From NCBI GenBank assembly GCA_040755275.1, contig JBFMBE010000023.1, positions 1 to 30,084 of the forward strand: a DNA stretch of 30,084 nt. The letters are read 5' to 3'. Every line of letters begins with the position of its first letter. Within the stretch, counting starts at the first letter, position 1. The translations under genes and the position numbers were made by a program. Under the pieces are notes generated by a model. The model was not told where the DNA came from. It saw only the letters and a list, made by a program, of their open reading frames with translations, and did not search any database. Positions 1-6,772 of this stretch are shown here, in pieces. This DNA is from Desulfatirhabdium sp040755275. Lineage in GTDB: Bacteria; Desulfobacterota; Desulfobacteria; Desulfobacterales; Desulfatirhabdiaceae.

Positions 1-135
1 GCGTCCGTCCGATCCAACGATCTCCGGCGGCTTCAAACACGTTTTCGCAGCAAGCTCAAAAGGCTTCCCCAGCCACCCCGCTTATGCCCGGCATTCCCGA
101 AAAGCACGGGAAAAGCGACTTTTTGCGGGGCCGTC
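1..135 (+). mobile_element. Palindromic MITE-like element, copy A (right arm only, cut by window start)
   Basis: The sequence matches the right arm of the complete copies at 6190-6503 and 16163-16474: it starts in the GTCCGTCCGATCC segment, continues through the CGGCGGCTTCAAACACG and CTTCCCCAGCCACCCCG blocks and ends in GACTTTTTGCGGGGCCGTC. It lies in the same orientation as those two copies. The left arm and core are upstream of the window. If it follows the rule of the other copies, its target duplication would be the six bases after it, TACAAA (136-141). It ends about 50 bp before the dehydrogenase start codon, so it may sit in that gene's promoter region. Confidence 0.8.
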
Positions 136-184
136 TACAAAAAGCCCTTGAATGAATCGAACTCATGGGTCTGGAGATGATGAC

Positions 185-1333
185 ATGGAACTGCGAAAAT
201 TCGTGGCACCGGAATTCGTGTATGGGGAAGGGGCGCTGAATCTGGTCGGTCGATACGCGATGAATTTCGGAGCACGAAAACCGATGATCGTGACCGATCC
301 GGGTGTCCTCAAAGCGGGGTGGCCCGCCAGGGTCTGTACCGCTCTGGAAGCGGTTTCCATTCAAGCCGTCGTTTTCGATGCCGTATCCTGCAATCCGCGT
401 CATAGCGAAATCTCCGCAGGTGTAGAACGGTATCGCAGCGAAGACTGCGATGTGATCATCGCCGTCGGAGGCGGCAGCCCGATGGATTGTGCCAAAGGAA
501 TCGGCATCTCGCACAGCAACGACAGAGCGATCACTGCCTTCGAGGGGGTGGATCGGGTCGATGTACCCGCACCGCCCCTGATCTGTATCCCTACAACCGC
601 CGGAACATCCGCGGATGTATCGCAGTTTGCCATCGTCAACGATACGACACGTAAGGTGAAAATCGCCATCATCAGCAAGACGGTAGTCCCGGACGTCTCT
701 CTCATCGATCCGATGACGACAACGACGATGGATGAATATCTGAGCGCCTGCACCGGAATGGACGCACTCGTACACGCCATCGAAGCTTTCGTATCCAGCG
801 CCCATTCTCCGATCACCGATCTGCATGCACTCGAGGCCGTCCGCATCATTCCGGACGCCCTCCCGAAAGTCATCGAATCCCCCGACAACATCGAACTTCG
901 ATCCCGAATGATGCTGGCGAGCCTGCATGCCGGTCTGGCTTTTTCCAATGCCAGTTTGGGCGCTGTGCATGCGATGGCGCACAGCCTGGGAGGCCTTCTC
1001 GATCTACCTCACGGTGAATGCAACAGCCTGCTTCTGTCGGCTGTAATCGCCTTCAACTATCCGACTGCCGAAGAGCGCTACGATATTCTGGGAACGACAA
1101 TGGATTTACACCTCGATGGGCTCGACCCCTCTGCAAAACGCCGACAGATCATCCAACGCATCGAGGCGCTCAAGGAAGCGGTCGGAATCCGGGGCGGCCT
1201 GGCACAACGCGGTGTCGGCCGAAAAGACATATCGGAGCTCGCCCGAAAAGCCATCCAGGATCCATGTATGGCGACAAACCCGAGGATCCCCAATGTCTAT
1301 GACATCGAGGTAATCTATGAGTCAAGCCTCTGA
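185..1333 (+). CDS. Iron-containing alcohol dehydrogenase (ErcA-like)
   Basis: A 382-residue group III (Fe-dependent) alcohol dehydrogenase, expected to be a soluble NAD(P)-linked alcohol/aldehyde oxidoreductase. The nucleotide-binding motif GGGSPMDCAKG is near residue 95. The metal ligands are visible in TGMDALVHAIEAF (Asp and His) and in AMAHSLGGLLDLPHGE (two His), so the iron site looks intact and the length is normal for the family. The start at 185 is chosen over an upstream in-frame ATG at 152 because GGAG (173-176) lies 8 bases before it and the MELRKFVAPEF start fits the fold. The gene ends 17 bp inside the next kinase gene, so the two are translationally coupled. In Pseudomonas, ErcA is a protein of this family that acts with the ErcS sensor kinases in control of ethanol oxidation; a similar regulatory role is inferred here from context, not from the sequence itself. 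A purely metabolic enzyme is the alternative. Confidence 0.9.
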   Translation: MELRKFVAPEFVYGEGALNLVGRYAMNFGARKPMIVTDPGVLKAGWPARVCTALEAVSIQAVVFDAVSCNPRHSEISAGVERYRSEDCDVIIAVGGGSPMDCAKGIGISHSNDRAITAFEGVDRVDVPAPPLICIPTTAGTSADVSQFAIVNDTTRKVKIAIISKTVVPDVSLIDPMTTTTMDEYLSACTGMDALVHAIEAFVSSAHSPITDLHALEAVRIIPDALPKVIESPDNIELRSRMMLASLHAGLAFSNASLGAVHAMAHSLGGLLDLPHGECNSLLLSAVIAFNYPTAEERYDILGTTMDLHLDGLDPSAKRRQIIQRIEALKEAVGIRGGLAQRGVGRKDISELARKAIQDPCMATNPRIPNVYDIEVIYESSL

Positions 1334-3350
1334 TCACGGGCCGCATTGGGACAAACTGCGCTCACAGATCATCGGTCTGGGTGAGCGCTCCATTCGAAAA
1401 AGCTACTACCCGGAACTGCGTCATCGACTCGAAGAACTGGAACATTTTCGTCAACTGCTGGATCTTTCCAACGACCTCATCCTGAGTTTCGAGCTTCCCA
1501 CTACCCGGATCACCCAATTCAATCGCAGCGTCCCCTTCATTCTCGACTATCCAGCCCATCAGATGACCTCCCTCTGCCTGAGCGACCTGTGCCCCGATCT
1601 TGCGGAGCGGGTCCGTGAGCTTTGCCTTGCCAACCAAACTTCACCATCGATGGCTGCCCCCAACCCCGTCATCACCCATCTGATCACCCGCTCCGGAAAC
1701 AAGGTACCGATTGAAGCGACATTCGGCATCTCCACCATGCATTCGCGAATGCTGGGAATCGTGGTTGCCAGACAGATCGCCGAACGGCTTCAGGCCGAAA
1801 ATCGGCTGAAAGAATCGGAGGCCCGGTATCGCCAGGTCATCGAAAACGCCGACGAAGCCATTTTCGTCCTGCAATCGGATCGGATCCGTTTTGTCAACCG
1901 TCAGGCGGCATCCATCCTGCCCGTATCCGAAGATGACCTGTACACGATACCTTTCGGTAAGATCTTCCACCCATCGGATCGGGACAAGGCCCTGGGTTTG
2001 TCCGATCCCGATCGGATTCCGAACGGAAAGACTTCTCACTGCTTCCTCCGGTTCCATGGCCAGGACGGTGAAATCCATTGGATCGAGGTGCATCCAGTGG
2101 CTATCATCTGGGAAGGAAAACCGGCAACCCTGAATTTCGCCAGGGACATTACCCAGAGCAAACACTTGGAAGAGCAACTGCGGCAATCCAGAAAGATGGA
2201 GGCCGTAGGTACCCTGGCAAGCGGGATTTCCCACGATTTCAACAACATCCTGGGTGTCATCATCGGCAACCTGGAACTTGTTCTCGATTCCTCCCAAATT
2301 CCGCAGGAGATCCGACAAAAACTGACCGAAATTCATCAAGCCGGCCTGAGAGCCCGGGATGTGCTTCGGCAGCTCCTGCGCTTCACCCGAAAATCGGAAA
2401 TCGATCGGAAGCCGATCGATCCCATACAAACATCCGAAGACGCCGTTCGTCTGCTTCGAGCGAGCATTCCCGCTTCCATCGACTTGGAGCTTCGGGTGGA
2501 AGGGAAGGTCGGCCCCATCCTGGCCGATATCACGCAATTTCAACAGGTTGTGATCAATCTGGGAACCAATGCCTCTTATGCCATGCAGGGACAATCCGGT
2601 GGAAGGATCTCGATGACGCTCCGTGATGTGGATTTGCCCGAAGGACTGAGAACATCGTTTACCGAACTTCCACCGGGACGATATCTGGAAATGGTCTTTT
2701 CAGACACGGGATGTGGCATCGAACCCGGAAAGCTGCATCGGATCTTCGACCCCTATTTCACCACCAAGGCTCCTGGGCAGGGTACCGGCATGGGACTTGC
2801 TGTTGTTCTGGGTATCGTCCAGAGTCACGGGGGAGGCATTACCGTCAAGAGCGATCCAGGCCGCGGAACGACATTCTGGCTCTATTTCCCATCCACCGAA
2901 CAGACGCCTTCGGCAAGGAAGGAGCAGAAATCCGCCCCTGAAAGGGGTACCGGACGAATCCTCTTCATCGACGACGAACCCGCTCTGGCCGAACTGGGCA
3001 AGGCCGTTCTGGAAGCCCTGGGATATCATGTAGTCACGACGACCCGTCCGAGTGAGGCTTTGGCGATTTTTTCCAGGGAACCGCATCGTTTCGATGTGGT
3101 CATTACCGATCTCACCATGCCGGAAATGTCCGGTGACCGACTGGCCCGGGAAATGTGTTCGCTTCGCCCGGATATCCCGGTGATTCTGTGTACGGGCTAT
3201 TCAACCTGGTTGGATTCGAGCCAAACCGGGTCACCACACATTCGAATGTGTTTACAGAAACCCGTCCGGATGGCCGAACTGGCCAGAGCGGTTCGCGTCG
3301 TACTGAATACCCCATCCAGTTCCGCAACACCATCCGACGGACAAGATTGA
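1317..3350 (+). CDS. Hybrid sensor histidine kinase (PAS-PAS-HisKA-HATPase-REC), ErcS-like
   Basis: A soluble 677-residue hybrid kinase with no membrane segment. Order: a PAS-like region about 45-150, a second PAS about 165-280 (ESEARYRQVIENADEAIF...), a dimerisation/phosphoacceptor segment with SGISHDFNNIL (His306), and an HATPase domain with N box near Asn415, G1 SDTGCGI (about 462), F box FDPYFTTK and G2 GTGMGLAVV. A C-terminal receiver (about 547-665) carries the acidic pair DDE, phosphoacceptor Asp598 (ITDLTMPEMSG) and the conserved Lys in LQKP. GAGG (1307-1310) lies 6 bases before the ATG, inside the dehydrogenase gene. The signal is unknown; the fusion to REC implies an internal phosphorelay to a partner kinase or a histidine phosphotransfer protein not seen next to it. 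Coupling to the dehydrogenase suggests sensing of its substrate, product or redox state. Confidence 0.9.
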   Translation: MSQASDHGPHWDKLRSQIIGLGERSIRKSYYPELRHRLEELEHFRQLLDLSNDLILSFELPTTRITQFNRSVPFILDYPAHQMTSLCLSDLCPDLAERVRELCLANQTSPSMAAPNPVITHLITRSGNKVPIEATFGISTMHSRMLGIVVARQIAERLQAENRLKESEARYRQVIENADEAIFVLQSDRIRFVNRQAASILPVSEDDLYTIPFGKIFHPSDRDKALGLSDPDRIPNGKTSHCFLRFHGQDGEIHWIEVHPVAIIWEGKPATLNFARDITQSKHLEEQLRQSRKMEAVGTLASGISHDFNNILGVIIGNLELVLDSSQIPQEIRQKLTEIHQAGLRARDVLRQLLRFTRKSEIDRKPIDPIQTSEDAVRLLRASIPASIDLELRVEGKVGPILADITQFQQVVINLGTNASYAMQGQSGGRISMTLRDVDLPEGLRTSFTELPPGRYLEMVFSDTGCGIEPGKLHRIFDPYFTTKAPGQGTGMGLAVVLGIVQSHGGGITVKSDPGRGTTFWLYFPSTEQTPSARKEQKSAPERGTGRILFIDDEPALAELGKAVLEALGYHVVTTTRPSEALAIFSREPHRFDVVITDLTMPEMSGDRLAREMCSLRPDIPVILCTGYSTWLDSSQTGSPHIRMCLQKPVRMAELARAVRVVLNTPSSSATPSDGQD

Positions 3351-3358
3351 GACTCAAA

Positions 3359-6169
3359 ATGCAATCAGGTACCAATCGATCGAAAAGCGACAGCGAATAT
3401 TCCTTCCTCTGTGAGCGGGAAATTCAGGACATTCTCGATGCCGCCCCCCACGCCTTCTTTCTTCTGAAACCCGACGGATCGATCCTTCTTGCCAATGCAG
3501 CCATGGCGGAACGACTCCAGGTTCCCCTCGAAGCAATTCGAGGAATCGATGCCTTCGAACAGGATCAACCGGATGTCGCCGAACACAGACGGGCGATGAT
3601 TCGCCAAGTGCTCGAAACCGGTGAGCCCGTTACATTCACCGATCGGCAGCAGGGGCGATCCTTTGAAAACATGGTTTCTCTCGTGCCCAATCGAGCGGGA
3701 GACGAGGTTCGAGTGGCCTTCTTCTCCCGGGATATCACCTTACGCACGGAACGGGAGATAGCACTTCAGAACAGCCAGAGACTCCTGAAGGCAATTGAAC
3801 AGCTCACCCATGCAGGCGGATGGGAATATGACATAGAAGCCCAAACCATGACATGGACGGATGAAACCTACCGCCTTCATGGGTATTCAGCAGACGATTG
3901 TTTGAATGGATCCGTCGACCTCATCCAGCTCAGCCTGAAGTGCTATGATCCGGAAGATCGACCGAAGATTGAAACGGCCTTTCGGAACTGTGTAACCGAA
4001 GGACGATCCTATGACTTAACTTGTCTGTTCACCAACGCACATGGTCAACGCCTGTGGATTCGGACCATCGGTGTTCCGATCCGGCATCAGGGAAACATCG
4101 TCAAGGTTGTCGGAAACATGGTCGATATCACACGCGAGAAACAGATGGAGAATGTCCTGCAGGCCCGTCTGCGACTGAGTGAAGCGGCTGCAAATCTGCC
4201 TCTCGATCGACTGCTCCAACAATTTCTCGACGAGGCCGAGACGTTGACCGAAAGCTGCATCGGCTTTTTTCATTTCTTCGATAGCAATCAACAGACGATA
4301 TCCCTTCAAACCTGGTCAACCAGCACCCAGCGCTTGTGCCGTGCATACGGCAAAGGACTTCATTATCATTTGGATACGGCCGGTGTTTGGGCCGATTGCA
4401 TTCGGGAACGACGACCCATGATCCACAACGCATACACCGAGCTCCCGAATAAAAAGGGTCTGCCTCCCGGTCATGTTCCGGTGATCCGCGAACTGGTGGT
4501 ACCGATTTTCCGGGAAGGACGGATTGTGGCGGTGTTCGGCGTAGGAAACAAAACACAGGACTATGACGAGCGGGATGTCGAAATCGTTTCGACCTTGGGG
4601 GACATGGCCTGGGACATCGTGTTGCGCAGAAGGGAAGAAGATGCGCTTCGAGAAAGCGAAACCCGCTTCAGACAGATCTATGAGCATATGGGCATCGGCG
4701 TTGCCCGCATCTCCCTGGATTTTCGCATTCAAGGTGCAAACGCCGCCTATTGTCGGATGCTCGGTTATCGGGAGGAAGAACTGATCGGCATGCACCTACG
4801 GGACATCACCCATCCGGAGATGATCGAAGAAAACCTTGCAAAGCAACGACTGCTCGGAGCCGGCATCATCGATCACTACAGCATGGAGAAACGGTTCATC
4901 CACAAGGACGGTCACACGGTTTACGGCCTTCTCAATGCCAGTCTGATCCGGAATACAGAAGGCAGACCGAGCTATTTTCTGGGGAGTGTGGCTGATATCA
5001 CCGAGAAAAAAACAGCGGATCGATTGCTGCAGGAGGAAAGCGAACGATGGCAGATGCTGTTCGAGCAGTCCAAAGACGGTATCGTCATTCTGGATGAATC
5101 CGCTAAGGTATATTCAGCCAATCGGCGGTTCGCCACCATGTTGGGGTATTCTCCGGAAGAAATCCACGGCATGTATGCCTGGGACTGGGATGCACGATTT
5201 TCCAAAGAACAGATTCAGGAAATGGCCAGAAGCATCGACGATGCCGGCCATCATTTCGAGACCCTGCACAGGCGCAAAGACGGAACGACTTTTCCTGTAG
5301 AACTCAGCAACAGCCGAACCCTCTATCGGGGTCAGAAGCTCATCCTCTGTATCTGTCGGGACATCAGCGAGCGCAAGGCGGCGGATGCCGAAAAGCTGGC
5401 ATTGGAAGCCAGAAACCGACTGCTGGAAAAGGCCGAAAGCCTCAGGCGCATGGCTGGAGCCATTGCCCACTATTTCAACAACCAACTCTATGTGGTAACG
5501 GGAAATTTGGAAATGGCCATGGAAGACATACGAAAGAACTTCGATGCAACCGAAAGCGTCGTCGCAGCCTTCCAGGCGGCCCACCGTGCTGCAGACATCT
5601 GCAGGTTGATGCTGGTCTATCTCGGGCAATCGTTCCAACGGCACAAACCCATCGATCTGAGCGAGGCCTGCCGCCGGAGCCTTGCCCAACTGCAGGCCGC
5701 CATTCCGAAGAACATTCTTCTGGAAACCGATTTTCCATCTTCCGGCCCCATTATTCGGTCGGATTTCCATCAACTTCACCAGATCCTGTCCAACCTCCTG
5801 ACGAATGCCTGGGAAGCCCTTTCGGACAGGCCGGAGGGCCGCATCCGGATCGCCATCGAAACCGTTTCCTCGGAGGATATTCCGACGTTCAGACGATATC
5901 CCGTCGATTGGCAACCTGGGCAGGGCGGCTATGCATGTTTGGAAATATCCGATACCGGATGTGGAATTGCGGAACAAGACATCGAGAAACTGTTCGACCC
6001 CTTTTTCTCCACGAAATTCATCGGAAGGGGACTGGGGTTGCCTGTCGTGCTGGGGATCATCACGACTCATGGAGGTGCGATCACCGTGGAAAGCGAACCC
6101 GGCAGGGGAAGCACCCTGCGGCTGTTCTTTCCGTTGGATGCATCGAACGGTGAGAGTCCTGCGTGTTGA
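3359..6169 (+). CDS. Multi-PAS/GAF sensor histidine kinase
   Basis: A 936-residue soluble kinase. Order: PAS about 20-130, PAS about 140-262, GAF about 270-425 (ESCIGFFHFFDSN...), PAS about 430-552, PAS about 558-675, a DHp helix with AIAHYFNNQL (His704) and HATPase to the end (NLLTNAWEAL, SDTGCGI, FDPFFSTK, GRGLGLPVV). There is no receiver or output domain. The residue after the phosphoacceptor His is Tyr rather than Asp/Glu. The start at 3359 is used because the open frame upstream only runs antisense-like through the previous gene's REC segment; it leaves 8 bp between the stop of the upstream kinase and this ATG, so the three genes from 185 look like one operon. No strong ribosome-binding site is seen, which fits reinitiation. 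The GAF domain is closely related to the one in the kinase at 9321. Confidence 0.88.
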   Translation: MQSGTNRSKSDSEYSFLCEREIQDILDAAPHAFFLLKPDGSILLANAAMAERLQVPLEAIRGIDAFEQDQPDVAEHRRAMIRQVLETGEPVTFTDRQQGRSFENMVSLVPNRAGDEVRVAFFSRDITLRTEREIALQNSQRLLKAIEQLTHAGGWEYDIEAQTMTWTDETYRLHGYSADDCLNGSVDLIQLSLKCYDPEDRPKIETAFRNCVTEGRSYDLTCLFTNAHGQRLWIRTIGVPIRHQGNIVKVVGNMVDITREKQMENVLQARLRLSEAAANLPLDRLLQQFLDEAETLTESCIGFFHFFDSNQQTISLQTWSTSTQRLCRAYGKGLHYHLDTAGVWADCIRERRPMIHNAYTELPNKKGLPPGHVPVIRELVVPIFREGRIVAVFGVGNKTQDYDERDVEIVSTLGDMAWDIVLRRREEDALRESETRFRQIYEHMGIGVARISLDFRIQGANAAYCRMLGYREEELIGMHLRDITHPEMIEENLAKQRLLGAGIIDHYSMEKRFIHKDGHTVYGLLNASLIRNTEGRPSYFLGSVADITEKKTADRLLQEESERWQMLFEQSKDGIVILDESAKVYSANRRFATMLGYSPEEIHGMYAWDWDARFSKEQIQEMARSIDDAGHHFETLHRRKDGTTFPVELSNSRTLYRGQKLILCICRDISERKAADAEKLALEARNRLLEKAESLRRMAGAIAHYFNNQLYVVTGNLEMAMEDIRKNFDATESVVAAFQAAHRAADICRLMLVYLGQSFQRHKPIDLSEACRRSLAQLQAAIPKNILLETDFPSSGPIIRSDFHQLHQILSNLLTNAWEALSDRPEGRIRIAIETVSSEDIPTFRRYPVDWQPGQGGYACLEISDTGCGIAEQDIEKLFDPFFSTKFIGRGLGLPVVLGIITTHGGAITVESEPGRGSTLRLFFPLDASNGESPAC

Positions 6170-6183
6170 ACCGTTCAACAACC

Positions 6184-6189
6184 CTTCTT
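6184..6189 (+). repeat. Left 6-bp target duplication of copy B (CTTCTT)
   Basis: CTTCTT directly precedes the element and is repeated exactly at 6504-6509 directly after it. Confidence 0.75.
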
Positions 6190-6503
6190 GACGGCTTCGC
6201 AAAAAGTCAGGGCGTTTCTGTCGAGTCGCGGGGTGGCTGGGGAACCTTTTTCGCTGCTGCGAAAAAACTCAGCCGCCCGATCTCGTAGGATCGGACGGAT
6301 AGCCAAACAGTGAATACAGGCTCGTGGAATCGCAACGGCTTGCTTTTCAATCGATATTTCGATCCAATACGTCCGTCCGATCCAACGATATCCGGCGGCT
6401 TCAAACACGTTTTCGCAGCAAGCTCAAAAGGCTTCCCCAGCCACCCCGCCTATGCCCGACATTTACAAAAAGCACGGGAAAGACGACTTGTTGCGAGGCC
6501 ATC
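6190..6503 (+). mobile_element. Palindromic MITE-like element, copy B (complete, 314 bp)
   Basis: The left end is GACGGCTTCGCAAAAAGTC and the right end is GACTTGTTGCGAGGCCATC, imperfect inverted repeats of each other. The two arms stay alignable inward: GGGGTGGCTGGGGAA on the left matches TTCCCCAGCCACCCC on the right, and GGATCGGACGGA (6288-6299) matches TCCGTCCGATCC (6372-6383). A roughly 70-bp core with TGCTTTTCAATCGATATTTCGATCC separates the arms. The element is flanked by the direct repeat CTTCTT at 6184-6189 and 6504-6509. No open frame in it looks like a protein; the open frames are by-products of the palindrome. The size and ends match copies C and D. It sits between two kinase operons. 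Confidence 0.85.
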
Positions 6504-6772
6504 CTTCTTGAGATTTGACAAAAAACCGGATACTGTAGTCTCGATTTGTCCTTCGGTGCACCTCTTGTTGTTGCAGGCCGCTTTTGCCGTAGAAACATTC
6601 GCAATCCTCCATGTAGCGGCCGGACACCACATCCGGCCCCACACCCTGGTGAATGAGAACCGCTGGAAAGACGGCCAATAACTCCCCCATCCCCCAGGGC
6701 ATAGTAGAGAAGCGACTGTTGCAGGCATGAAAGAAGCGATAATCGATTTGCGTTAGATCTCGGGAAATCGGA
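6504..6772. other. Intergenic region between copy B and the membrane kinase
   Basis: The first six bases are the right target duplication of copy B. A perfect 7-bp stem, GGCCGGA/TCCGGCC with a 7-base loop, lies at 6618-6638 but has no T-tract, so it is not a convincing terminator. TTGACA at 6515-6520 has no -10 element at a suitable distance. A minus-strand open frame crosses the region but matches no family known to me. GGGA at 6762-6765 precedes the next start codon. Confidence 0.4.

Noticed and set aside
56..982. 308-codon minus-strand open frame opposite the dehydrogenase
   Set aside because: Antisense shadow of a clear Fe-ADH gene with intact motifs; composition rich in Arg, His, Asp and Gly is typical of a shadow frame.
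5114..6202. 362-codon minus-strand open frame opposite the second kinase
   Set aside because: Antisense to an HATPase/PAS region with all motifs intact; no ribosome-binding site or family resemblance.
6515..6520. TTGACA as a -35 for the membrane kinase
   Set aside because: No acceptable -10 hexamer 16-18 bases downstream.
6310..6681. 123-codon open frame inside and after copy B
   Set aside because: Most of it is palindromic repeat sequence and similar frames occur in copies C and D only because of the repeat; no protein-like features.
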